From positions 24,677,501-24,741,500 of the forward strand of contig NC_071339.1 in the NCBI RefSeq assembly GCF_027744825.2: a stretch of 64,000 bases of DNA. Direction: 5' to 3'. The stretch's first letter is position 1. Each line of letters begins with the position of its first letter. Made by a program: the position numbers and the translations under genes. This DNA comes from Synchiropus splendidus. Taxonomy: Eukaryota > Chordata > Actinopteri > Syngnathiformes > Callionymidae. The notes beneath the pieces were generated by a model that worked only from the letters and a program-made list of their open reading frames with translations, made no database searches and was not told the origin of the DNA. Of this stretch, positions 34,206 to 45,721 are shown one piece after another.

Positions 34206-36116
34206 TCATGAATTTAACAGTCTGACGGCCCAGGGAAAGAAGCTGTTCCTGTGACGGGAGGTTCTGGTCTGGATGGACCGTAGCCTCCTGCCAGAGGGAA
34301 GAGGAACAAACAGTCCATGTCCAGGGTGAGAAGGGTCGGCTCTGATCCGACCTGCACGTCTCTGGGTCCTAGAGGCATACAGGTCATGAAGAGGTGGCAG
34401 GGTGCAACCGATCACCTTCTCAGCAGAACGTACGATGCGCTGCAGTCTGCTCTTGTCCCTGGTGGTGGCACTGTTGTACCAGACGATGATAGAGGAGGTG
34501 AGGATGGACTGGATGATGGCCGTGTAGAACACCACCAGCAACTTCGTCGGCAGTCGTAGTTTTCGTAGCTGCCTCAGAAAGGACATTCTCTGCTGGGCCT
34601 TCCTGATGAGGGACCTGATGGTTGGCTCCCATTTGAGGTCCTCAGTGATGGTGGTTCCCAGGAAGCAGAAGGAGTCCACAATAGGAATGGGTAAACCAGC
34701 CGACATGAGAGGGGACGGAGGAGCTGTTACTCTCCTGAAGTCCATGATCATCTCCACTGTCTTCTGAGCGTTGAGCTCCAGGTTGTTGTTGCTGCACCAG
34801 GACACCAGCCGCTCCACCTCTCTCCTGTAAGCCGACTCATCTCCATCTGAGATGAGCCCGATGATGGTGGTGTCGTCCGCAAACTTGATCAGCTTCACGG
34901 ACTCGTGGCTGGAGGTGCAGCAGTTAGTGTACAGGGAGAAGAGCCATGGAGAGAGAACACAGCCCTGAGGAGACCCAATGTTGAGGGTCCGAGTGTCAGA
35001 GACAGTCGTCCCCAGCCGCACACGCTGACTTCGGCTGGTCAGGAAGTCTGTAATCCATCTGCAGAGGGAGTAAGGCACGTCCAGCTGGCCAAGCTTGTCT
35101 TCAAGCAGAGTTGGAAGAATTGTATTAAAGGCAGAGCTGAAGTCCACAAACAGGATCCTGGCATAGGTTCCTGGGGAGTCCAGATGCTCCAGAACGAAAT
35201 GAAGGGGCTGGTTCACTGCATCGTCCACAGATCTGTTGGCTCTGTAGGCAAACTGCAATGAGTCCAGGTGAGAAGCAGTGATAGATTTCAGGTGAGAGAG
35301 AACCAGGCGCTCAAAGGACTTCATGACCACAGACGTCAGTGCCACCGGTCTGTAGTCATTCAGTCCTGTGATCCTGGCCTTCTTGGGAACAGGGATGATA
35401 GTGGAGGACTTAAAGCAGGCAGGAACATGACAGGACACCAAGGAAGCATTGAAGATGTCCGTGAACACTGGAGCCAGCTCAGCAGCACAATGATTCAGGA
35501 TGGCAGGGGAAACTCTGTCCGGACCTGCCGCCTTCCGAAGGTTCAGCCTCCTGAACTGAGTGCGCACGTCTTGCTCCATGATGTCAAGAGAAAGAGGGGG
35601 GAGGTAAGGGGGTGGCTCATCAAAAGTGACTGTGATCTTTGCTGTCTCAGTGACATCATTGGTCTTAGTTGTGTCACTAAGAGACAGCACAGTCCTTTGT
35701 TTTAAAGTGTAACATGGGGCTGGAGAGACCACAGAGGTGTTGGTGCAAAATGGCTGCTCAAAGCGACAATAGAAGTTGTTAAGATCCTGTGCAAGAGCGA
35801 GGTTGTTCAGACTGTGGGGGGCACGTGGCTTGTAGTTAGTGATCACCTTGAGCCCTCTCCACACCGCAGCCGAGTCATTGGCTGAGAACTGCTGCGTGAG
35901 TTTGTCAGAGTATGCGGCCTTAGCTTTCTTCAGCTCCCTCTGAAACCGATACTTCAGCTCTTTGTAGCAGTTCCTGTCCCCACTCTTGCGAGCTGCCTCC
36001 TTCTCCCGTCTAATCTGGCTGAGTTTAGTTGTGAACCAAGGTTTGTCATTTGCATAACACACCTTGGTGCGCGTTGGAACTATGCACTCTTCACAGTAGC
36101 TGATCCAAGAAGTCAC
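34206..36116 (-). CDS. LINE B copy 2 reverse transcriptase ORF, 5'-truncated, 636 codons
   Basis: Identical in layout to the copy at 29154-31064, with two amino-acid differences: proline for alanine in VNQ(A/P)LHF, and threonine for serine in YNSAT(S/T)RDK. Motif A, SPQGC and FADD are unchanged, and the frame is still open. Endonuclease and initiator codon are missing, so no functional product is expected. Both differences I found change an amino acid, which fits the absence of purifying selection, though two sites are too few to test. Confidence 0.88.
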   Translation of the reverse strand: MTSWISYCEECIVPTRTKVCYANDKPWFTTKLSQIRREKEAARKSGDRNCYKELKYRFQRELKKAKAAYSDKLTQQFSANDSAAVWRGLKVITNYKPRAPHSLNNLALAQDLNNFYCRFEQPFCTNTSVVSPAPCYTLKQRTVLSLSDTTKTNDVTETAKITVTFDEPPPYLPPLSLDIMEQDVRTQFRRLNLRKAAGPDRVSPAILNHCAAELAPVFTDIFNASLVSCHVPACFKSSTIIPVPKKARITGLNDYRPVALTSVVMKSFERLVLSHLKSITASHLDSLQFAYRANRSVDDAVNQPLHFVLEHLDSPGTYARILFVDFSSAFNTILPTLLEDKLGQLDVPYSLCRWITDFLTSRSQRVRLGTTVSDTRTLNIGSPQGCVLSPWLFSLYTNCCTSSHESVKLIKFADDTTIIGLISDGDESAYRREVERLVSWCSNNNLELNAQKTVEMIMDFRRVTAPPSPLMSAGLPIPIVDSFCFLGTTITEDLKWEPTIRSLIRKAQQRMSFLRQLRKLRLPTKLLVVFYTAIIQSILTSSIIVWYNSATTRDKSRLQRIVRSAEKVIGCTLPPLHDLYASRTQRRAGRIRADPSHPGHGLFVPLPSGRRLRSIQTRTSRHRNSFFPWAVRLLNS

Positions 36117-37739
36117 AGTGTTGGTGGGGAAAATTTCATGTTCTGAAGTTTCCCTGCAAAGTTATGGCACAATGCAGAAAACACGTTTTCAGTCTGAGAT
36201 AAGGTTGATTCCGGAACGCCAAACATAAGAATGTTGATAACTTTGGAAAAACACATCAGACAGCTTAGATTTGATGTGCAACTACTAGAAAGACACTTTC
36301 TGCTATAGTGGGAGGTGAAAATTTCATGTTCTGAAGCTTCACTGCAAAGTTATGCCACAATGCAGGAAACACGTTTTCAGCCTGAGATAAGGTCGATTCC
36401 GGAAAGCCAAACATAAAAATGTTGACAACTTTGGAAAAACACTTCAGACAGCTTAGATTTGATGTGCAACTACTAGAAAGACCCTTTCTGCTATAGTGGG
36501 ATGTTAAAATTTCATGTTCTGAAGCTTCCCTGCAAAGTTCTGCCAAAATATGTTAAACGCGATTTCAGGCTGAGATAAGGTTGTTTATGGAACGCCAAAC
36601 ATAAAAATGGTGATAACTTTGGAAAAACACTTCAAACAGCTTAGATTTGATGTGCAACTACTAGAAAGAACCTTTCTGCTATAGTTTGAGGTGAAAATTT
36701 CATGTTCTGAATCTTCCCTGCAAAGTGATGGCACAATGCTGAAAACGCGTTTTCAGCCTGAGATAAGGTTGATTCTGGAACGCCAAACATAAGAATGTTG
36801 ATAACTTTGGAAAAACACTTCAGACAGCTTAGATTTGATGTGCAACTACTAGAAAGACACTTTCTGCTATAGTGGCAGGTTAAAATTTCATGTTCTGAAG
36901 CTTCCCTCCAAAGTTATGGCACAATGCAGAAAACGCTTTTACAGCCTGAGATAAGGTGGGTTCCGGAACGCCAAACATAAAAATGTTGATAACTTTGGAA
37001 AAACACTTCAAACAGCTTCGATTTGATGTGCAACTACTGGAAAAAGCCTTTCTGCTATAGTGGGAGTTGAAAATTTCATGTTCTGAAGCTTCCCTGCAAA
37101 GTTATGGCACAATGCAGAAAACGCGTTTTCAGCATGAGACAAGGTCAATTACGGAACGCCAAACAGAAAAATATGATAACTTTGGAAAAACACTTCAGAC
37201 AGCTTAGATTTGATGTGCAACTACTAGAAAGACTATTTCTGCTACAGTGGGAAGTGAAAATTTCATGTTCTGAAGCATCCCTGCAAAGTTATGCCACAAT
37301 GCAGGAAACGCGTTTTCAGGCTGAGATAATGTCGATTACCGAAAAAGCCAAACATAAAAATGTTGACAACTTTGGAAAAACACTTCAGACAGCTTAGATT
37401 TGATGTGCAACTACTAGAAAGACCCTTTCTGCTATTGTGGGAGTTGAAAATTTCATGTTCTGAAGCTTTCCTGCAAGGTTATGGCACAATGCAGAAAACG
37501 CGTTTTCAGCATGAGACAAGGTCAATTACGGAACGCCAAACATAAAAATATGATAACTTTGAAAAAACACTTCAGACAGCTTAGATTTGATGTGAAAGTA
37601 GGAGAAAAACCCTTTCTGCTTTAGTGGGAATTGAAAATTTCATGTTCTGAAGCTTTCCTGCAAAGTCATGGCACAATGCGTAAAACGCGTTTTCAGCCTG
37701 AGATAAGGTTGATTCCGGAACGCCAAACATAAAAATGTT

Positions 37740-37927
37740 GATAACTTTGGAAAAACACTTCAGACAGCTTAGATTTGATGTGCAACTACTAGAAAGACCC
37801 TTTCTGCTATAGTGGGAGGTGAAAATTTCATGTTCTGAAGCTTCCCTGCAAAGTGATGGCACAATGCTGAAAACGCGTTTTCAGCCTGAGATAAGGTGGG
37901 TTCCGGAACGCCAAACATAAAAATGTT
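37740..37927 (+). repeat. Representative 188-bp satellite monomer
   Basis: This unit is close to the consensus I derived by eye. Counting from its first base, a CpG-free portion occupies positions 1-134 and includes an AAGCTT (HindIII) site at 99-104. A 14-bp palindrome (GAAAACGCGTTTTC in the consensus, containing ACGCGT) lies at 130-143. An 8-bp palindrome TTCCGGAA lies at 162-169, followed by an A-rich end. All five consensus CpGs fall between 135 and 171. Two positions are two-state across the array: GCAG or GCGT just before the first palindrome, and GGTCGATT or GGTGGGTT just before the second. The length is close to a nucleosome plus linker, as in many centromeric satellites, but function is not shown by the sequence. 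Confidence 0.9.
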
Positions 37928-37939
37928 GATAACTTTGGC

Positions 37940-39876
37940 AAAACACTTCAGACAGCTTAGATTTCAGGTGAAACTACTAGAAAGACCCGTTCTGCTATAG
38001 TGGGAGGTGAAAATTTCATGTTCTGAAGCTTCCCTGCAAAGGTATGGCACAATGCAGAAAACGGGTTTTCAGCCTGAGATAAGATGTGTTCCGGAACGCC
38101 AAACATAAAAATGTTGATAAATTTGGAAAAACACTTCAGACAGCTTAGATTTGATGTGCAACTACTAGACTACTTTCTACTATAGTCGGAGATGAAAATT
38201 TCATGTTCTGTGGCATCCCTGCAAAGTTATGGCACAATGCAAAAAACACGTTTTCAGACTGAGATCAGGTGGGTTCCAGAACGCCAAACATAAAAATGTT
38301 GATAACTTTGGAAAAACAATTCAGACAGCTTAGATTTGATGTGCAACTACTAGAAAGACCCTTTCTACTATAGCGGGAGGTTGAAATTTTCATGTTCTGA
38401 GGTTTCCCTGCAAAGTTACGGCACAATGCAGAAAACACGTTTTCAGCCTGAGATAAGATAGATTCTGGTACGCCAAACATAAAAATGTTGATAACTTTGG
38501 AAAAACACTTCATACTGCTTAGATTTGATGTGCAACTACTCGAAAGACCCTTTCTGATATAGTGGGTGGTGAATATTCGATGATCTGAAGCTTCCCTGCA
38601 AAGTGATGGCACAATGCTGAAAACGCGTTTTCAGCCTGAGATAAGGTGGGTTCCGGAACGCCAAACATAAAAATGTTGATAACTTTGGAAAAACATTTCA
38701 GACAGCTTAGATTTGATCTGCAACTACGAGAAAGACCCTTTCTGCTATAGTGGGAGGTGAAAATTTCATTTCTGAAGCTTTATGCAAAGTTATGGCACAA
38801 TGCGGAAAAAAAGGTTTTCAGCCTGAGATAAAGTCGGTTCCGGAACGCCAAACATAAAAATTTTGATAACTTTGGAAAAACACTTCAGACAGCTTAGATT
38901 TCAGGTGAAACTACTAGAAAGACCCGTTCTGCTATAGTGGGAGGTGAAAATTTCATGTTCTGAAGCTTCCCTGCAAAGGTATGGCACAATGCAGAAAACG
39001 CGTTTTCAGCCTGAGATAAGATGTGTTCCGCAACGCCAAACATAAAAATGTTGATGAATTTGGAAAAACACTTCAGACAGCTTAGATTTGATGTGCAACT
39101 ACTAGACTACTTTCTACTATAGTGGGAGGTGAAAATTTCATGTTCTGTGGCATCCCTGCAAAGTTATGGCACAATGCGGAAAAAAAGGTTTTCAGCCTGA
39201 GATAAAGTCGGTTCCGGAACGCCAAACATAAAAATGTTGATAACTTTGGAAAAACACTTCAGACAGCTTAGATTTCAGGTGAAACTACTAGAAAGACCCG
39301 TTCTGCTATAGTGGGAGGTGAAAATTTCATGTTCTGAAGCTTCCCTGCAAAGGTATGGCACAATGCAGAAAACGCGTTTTCAGCCTGAGATAAGATGTGT
39401 TCCGGAACGCCAAACATAAAAATGTTGATAAATTTGGAAAAACACTTCAGACAGCTTAGATTTGATGTGCAACTACTAGACTACTTGCTACTATAGTGGG
39501 AGGTGAAAATTTCATGTTCTGTGGCATCCCTGCAAAGTTATGGCACAATGCAAAAAACACGTTTTCAGACTGAGATCAGGTGGGTTCCAGAACGCCAAAC
39601 ATAAAAATGTTGATAACTTTGGAAAAACAATTCAGACAGCTTAGATTTGATGTGCAACTACTAGAAAGACCCTTTCTACTATAGCGGGAGGTTGAAATTT
39701 TCATGTTCTGAGGTTTCCCTGCAAAGTTACGGCACAATGCAGAAAACACGTTTTCAGCCTGAGATAAGATAGATTCTGGTACGCCAAACATAAAAATGTT
39801 GATAACTTTGGAAAAACACTTCATACTGCTTAGATTTGATGTGCAACTACTAGAAAGACCCTTTCTGATATAGTGG
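37940..39876 (+). repeat. Nested higher-order repeat: 374 bp inside 1311 bp
   Basis: A distinctive pair of monomers, one with TTTCAGGTGAAACTACTAG and the next with CTACTAGACTACTT in place of CTACTAGAAAGACCCTTT, occurs three times, at 37964, 38901 and 39275. The second and third are a direct 374-bp tandem duplication that also includes GCGGAAAAAAGG. The first and third pairs are each followed by the same third and fourth monomers (AAAAAACACGTTTTCAGAC, then GGTTGAAATTTTC), giving a 1311-bp (7-monomer) offset that holds from about 37940 to 38565. Confidence 0.85.
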
Positions 39877-42800
39877 GAGGTGAAAATTCGATGTTCTGAA
39901 GCTTCCCTGCAAAGTTATGCCACAATGCAGGAAACGCGTATTCAGCCTGAGATAAGGTTGATTTCGGAACACCAAAAATGAAAGTGTTGATAACTTTGGA
40001 AAAACAATTCAAACAGCTTCGATTTGATGTGCAACTACAAGAAAGACCCTTTCTGCTATAGTGGGAGGTTAAAATTTCATGTTCTGAAGCTTCCCTGCAA
40101 AGATATGTCACAATGCAGAAAACACGTTTTCAGCCTCACATAAGGTCAATTCCGGAACGCCAAACGTAAAAATATTGATAACTTCGGAAAAACACTTCAG
40201 ACAGCTTAGATTTGATGTACAAGTACTAGAAAGATCCTTTCTGCTATAGTGGGAGGTGAAAATTTAATGTTCTGAAGATTTCCTGCAAAGTTATGGCACA
40301 ATGCATAAAACGCGTTTTCAGCCTGAGATAAGGTCGATTCCGGAACGCCAAACATAAAAAGGTTCATAATTCTGGAAAAACACTTCAGACAGCTTAGATT
40401 TGATGTGCAACTACTAGAAAGACCATTTCTGCCATTGTGGAAGTGAAAATTCGATGTTCTGAAGCTTCCCTGCAAAGTTATGCCACAATGCAGGAAACGC
40501 GTTTTCAGCCTGAGATAAGGTCGATTCCGGAACGCCAAACATAAAAATATCGATAACTTTGTAAAAACTCTTTAGACAGCTTAGATTTGATGTTTAACTA
40601 CGAGAATGACCCTTTCTGCTATCGTGGGAGCTGAAAATTTCATGTTCTGATGCTTCCCTGCAAAGTTATGGCAGAATGCCGAAAACGCGTTTTCAGCCTG
40701 AGATCAGGTGGGTTCCGGAACACCAAACATAAAAATGTTGATAACTTTGGAAAAACACTTCAGACAGCTTAGATTTGATGTGCAACTACTAGAAAGACCC
40801 TTTCTGCTATAGTGGGAGGTTAAAATTTCATGTTCTGAAGCTTCCCTGCAAAGTTAAAGAACAATGAAGAAAACGCGTTTTCAGCCTGAGATAAGGTGGG
40901 TTCCGGGACGCCAAACATTAAAATGTTGATAACTTTGGAAAAACACTTCAGACAGCTTAGATTTGATGTGCGACTACTAGAAAGACCCTTTCTGCTATTG
41001 TGGGAGGTGAAAATTTCATGTTCTGAAGCTTCCCTGCAAAGTAATGGCACAATGCAGAAAACGCGTTTTCAGCCTGAGATAAGGTGGGTTCCGGAACGCC
41101 AAACATAAAAATGTTGATAACTTTGGAAAAACACTTCAGACAGCTTATATTTGATGTGCAACTACTAGAAAGACCCTTTCTGCTACAGTGGGAGGTGAAA
41201 ATTTCATGTTCTGAAGCTTCACTGCAAAGTTATGGCACAATGCAGAAAACGCGTTTTCAGCCTGAGATAAGGTCGATTCCGGAACTCCAAACATAAAAAT
41301 GTTGATAACTTTGGAAAAATACTTCAGACAGCTTAGATTTGATGTGCAACTACTAGAAAGACCCTTTCTGCTATAGTGGGAAGTGAAAATTTCATGTTCT
41401 GAAGCTTCCCTGCAAAGTTATGGGACAATGCAGAAAACGAGTTTTCAACCTGAGATAAGGTGGGTTTCGGAACGCCAAACATAAAAATGTTGATAACTTT
41501 GGAAAAACACTTCAGACAGCTTAGATTTGATGTGCAACTACTAGAAAGACCCTTTCTGCTACAGTGGGAGGTTAAAATTTCATGTTCTGAAGCTTCCCTG
41601 CAAAGTTATGGCAGAATGCCGAAAACGCGTTTTCAGCCCGAGATAAGGTCGTTTCCGGAAAGTCAAACATAAAAATGTTGATAACTTTGGAAAAACACTT
41701 CAGACAGCTTAGATTTGATGTTTAACTACTAGAAAGACCCTTTCTCCTACAGTGGGAGGTTAAAATTTCATGTTCTGAAGCTTCCCTGCAAAGTTAAAGA
41801 ACAATGAAGAAAACGCGATTTCAGCCTGAGATAAGGTGGGTTCCGGGACGCCAAACATTAAAATGTTGATAACTTTGGAAAAACACTTCAGACAGATTAG
41901 ATTTGATGTGCAACTTCTAGAAAGACCCTTTCTGCTATAGTCGCATGTGAATATTTCATGTTCTGAAGCTTGCCTGCAAAGTTATGGGACAATGCAGAAA
42001 ATGCGTTTTCAGCCTCAGATAAGGTGGGTTCCAGAACGCCAAACACAAAAATGTTGGTAAGTTTGGAAAAACACTTCAGACAGCTTAGATTTGATGAGCC
42101 ATTACGAGAAAGACCCTTTCTGCTGTAGTGGGTGGTGAAAATTCGATGTTCTGAAGCTTGCCTGCAAAGTTATGGCACAATGTGTAAAATGCGTTTTCAG
42201 CCTGAGATAAGGTGGGTTCCGGAACGCCAAACATAAAAATGTGGACAACTTTGGAAAAACACTTCAGACAGCTTAGATTTGAAGTGCAACTACGAGAAAG
42301 ACCCTTTCTGCTATAGTGGGAGGTGAAAATTTCATGTTCTGATGCGTCCCTGTGATGTTATGGCACAATGCACAAAAACTCTTTTTCAGCCTGAGATAAG
42401 GTGGGTTTCGGAACGCCAAACATAAAAATGTTGACAACTTTGGAAAAACACTTCAGACAGCATAGATTTGATGTGCAACTACTAGAAAGACCCTTTCTGC
42501 TATAGTGGGACGTGAAAAATTCATGTTCTGATGCTTCCCTGCAAAGTTATGGCACAATGCAGAAAACGCATTTTCAGCCTGATATAAGGTGGGTTCAGGA
42601 AGGAGAAACATAAAAATGTTGATAACTTTGGAAAAACACCAGACAGCTTAGATTTGATGTGCAACTACTAGAAAGACCCTTTCTGCTATAGTGGGATGTG
42701 AAAATTTCATGTTCTGAAGCGTCCCTGCAAAGTTATGGCACAATGCAAAAAACACGTTTTCAGACTGAGATAAGGTGGGTTCCAGAACGCCAAACATAAA

Positions 42801-42913
42801 AATGTTGTTAACTTTGGAAAAACACTTCAGACAGCTTAGATTTGATCTGCAACTACTAGAAAGACCCTTTCTGCTATAGTGGGTGGTGAAAATTTCATGT
42901 GCTGAAGCTTTAT

Positions 42914-44414
42914 GCAAAGTTATGGCACAATGCGTAAAACGCGTTTTCAGCCTGAGATAAGGTCGATTCCGGAACGCCAAACATAAAAATGTTGATAACT
43001 TTGTAAAAACACTTCAGACAGCTTAGATTTGATGTGCAACTACAAGACAGACCCTTTCTGCAATAGTGGGAGGTGAAAATTTCATGTTCTGAACCTTCCC
43101 TTAGAATATATGGCACAAAGCAGAAAATGCGTTTTCAGCCTGAGATAAAGTGGGTTTCGGAACGCCAAACATAAAAATGTTGACAACTTTGGAAAAACAC
43201 TTCAGACAACTTAGATATCATGTGCAACTACTAGAAAAACCCGTTCTACTATACTGGGAGGTGAAAATTTCATGTTCTGAAGCTTTATGCAAAGTTATGG
43301 CACAATGCGTAAAACGCGTTTGAGATAAGGTCGATTCCGGAACGCCAAACATAAAAATGTTGATAAATTTGGAAAAACACTTCAGACAGCTTAGATTTGA
43401 TGTGCAACTACTAGAAAGACCCTTTCTGATATAGTGGGTGGCGAACATTCGATGTTCTGAAGCTTCCCTGGAAAGTTATGGCACAATGCAGAAAACGCAT
43501 CTTCAGCCTGAGATAAGGTGGGTTCCAGAACGCCAAACATAAAAATGTTGATGACTTTGCAAAAACACTTCAGACAGCTTAGATTTGACGTGCAACTACT
43601 AGAAAGACCCTTTCTGATACAGTAGGTGGCAAACATTCGATGTTCTGAAGCTTCCCTTGAAAGTTATGGCACAATGCGTAAAACGCGTTTTCAGCCTGAG
43701 ATAAGGTCGATTCCGGAACGCCAAACATAAAAATGTTGATAACTTTGGAAAAATACTTCAGACAGCTTAGATTTGATGTGCAACTACTAGAAAGACCCAT
43801 TCTGCTATAGTGGGAGCTGAAAATTTCATGTTCTGAACCTTCCCTTAGAATATATGGCACAATGCAGAAAACGCGTTTTGAGCCTCAGATAAGGTGGGTT
43901 TCGGAACGCCAAAAAAAAAATTGTTGACAACTTTGGAAAAACACTTCAGACAGCATAGATTTGATGTGCAACTACTAGAAAGACCCTTTTTGCTATTGTG
44001 GGAGGTGAAAATTGTATGTTCTGAAGCTTCCCTGCAAAGTTATGGCACAATGCAGAAAACGCGTTTTCAGCCTGAGATAAGGTCGATTCCGGAACGCCAA
44101 ACATAAAAATGTTGATAACTTTCGATAAAAACTTCAGACAGCTTTGATATCATGTACAACTACTAGAAAGACCCTTTCTACTATACTGGGAGATGAAAAT
44201 TTCATATTCTGAAGCTTTATGCAAAGTTATGGCACAATGCGTAAAACGCGTTTTCAGCCTGAGATAAGGTCGATTCCGGAACACCAAACATAAAAATGTT
44301 GATAACTTTGGAAAAACATTTCAGACAGCTTAGATTTGATCTGCAACTGCTAGAAAGAACCTTTCTGCTATAGTGGGAGGTGAAAATTTCATGTGCTGAA
44401 GCTTCCCTGCAAAG
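42914..44414 (+). repeat. 15-monomer higher-order repeat, copy A
   Basis: Matches 45722-46507 at an offset of 2808 bp and 46681-47409 at an offset of 2995 bp, with very few substitutions. Diagnostic shared variants include CTACAAGACAGACCC, CCTTAGAATATATGG, a 7-bp deletion after the palindrome (ACGCGTTTGAGATAAGG at about 43315), GTAGGTGGCAAAC and GATATCATGTAC. The edges are sharp: the base before 42914 and the base after 44414 differ from the partner. Confidence 0.88.
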
Positions 44415-45721
44415 TTATGGAACATTGCAGAAAACGCGTTTTCAGCCTGAGATAAGGTCGATTCCGGAACGCGAAACACAAAAATGTTGATAACTTTCGA
44501 AAAAACACTTCAGACAGCTTAGATTTGAAGTGTAACTACTAGAAATACCCTTTCTGCTATAGTGGGAGGTGAAAATTTCATGTTCTGAAGCTTCCCCGCA
44601 AAATTATGGCACAATGCAGAAAACGCATTTTCAGCCTGATATAAGGTGGGTTCAGGAACGAGAAACATAAAAATGTTGATAACTTTGGAAAAACACCAGA
44701 CAGCTTAGATTTGAAGTGTAACTACTAGAAAGACCCTTTCTGCTATAGTGGGTGGCGAAAATTTCATGTTCTGAAGCTTTATGCAAAGTTATGGCACAAT
44801 GCGTAAAATGCGTTTTCAGCCTGAGATAAGGTCGATTCCGGAACGCCAAACATAAAAATGTTGATAACTTTGTAAAAACACTTCAGACAGCTTAGATTTG
44901 ATGTGCAACTAGAAGACAGATCCTTTCTGCAATAGTGGGAGGTTAAAATTTCATATTCTGAAGTTTCCTGCACAGTTATGCCACAATGCAGAAAACACGT
45001 TTTCAGCCTGAGATAAGGTGGGTTCCCGAACGTCAAACATAAAAATGTTGACAACTTTGGAAAAACACTTCAATTAGCATAGATTTGATGTGCAACTACT
45101 AGAAAGACCCTTTCTGCTATAGTGGGTGGTGAAAATTCGATGCTCTTAAGCTTCACTGGAAAGTTATGGTACAATGCGTAAAACGCGTTTTCAGCCTGAG
45201 ATAAGGTCGATTCCGGAACGCCAAACATAAAAATGTTGATAACTTTGGAAAAACACTTCAAACAGCTTAGATTTGATGTGCAACTACTAGAAGGACCCTT
45301 TCTGCTATATTGGGAGGTTAAAATTTCATGTTCTGAAGCTTCCCTGCAAAGATATGGCGCAATGCAGAAAACGCGTTTTCAGCCTGAGGTAAGGTGGGTT
45401 CCGGAACGCCAAGCATAAAAATGTTGATAACTTTGGAAAAACACTTCAGACAGCTTAGATTTGATGTGCAACTACGAGAAAGACCCTTTCTGCTATAGTG
45501 GGAGGTGAACATTTCATGTTCTGAAGCTTCCCTGCAAAGTTATGGCACAATGCGTAAAACGCGTTTTCAGCCTGAGATAAGGTCGATTCCGGAACTCCAA
45601 ACATAAAAATGTTGATAACTTTGGAAAAATACTTCAGACAGCTTTGATTTGATGTGCAACTACTAGAAAGACCCTTTCTGCTATAGTGGGAAGTGAAAAT
45701 TTCATGTTCAGAAGCTTCCCG

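Larger units (their letters stand above)
34079..36119 (-). mobile_element. LINE B copy 2: duplicated with its satellite flanks
   Basis: Same 2041-bp truncated element as at 29027-31067, with the same 5' truncation point and the same satellite junctions, shifted by 5052 bp. I found only two nucleotide differences inside the element, at 34463 (T for A) and 35207 (G for C). A shared truncation point and shared flanks mean it spread by DNA duplication, not by a second retrotransposition. Confidence 0.93.
32643..36711 (+). repeat. Composite higher-order unit, copy 2 (satellite plus LINE B)
   Basis: Second copy of the 27591-32034 segment, 376 bp shorter because two monomers are missing between 36492 and 36501 relative to copy 1. 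Outside its edges the flanking satellite is clearly different from that of copy 1, which argues against a trivial assembly overlap. It carries LINE B copy 2 at the same internal position. Confidence 0.92.

Noticed and set aside
34079..36119. LINE B copy 2 as an independent retrotransposition
   Set aside because: It has the same truncation point, the same satellite junctions and more than 1 kb of matching satellite on each side as copy 1, so DNA duplication is the simpler explanation.
27591..36711. Assembly artefact as the explanation of the 5-kb duplication
   Set aside because: Not excluded, but less likely: the copies differ by three or more substitutions and a 376-bp indel, and their outer flanks are different. 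Long reads would settle it.
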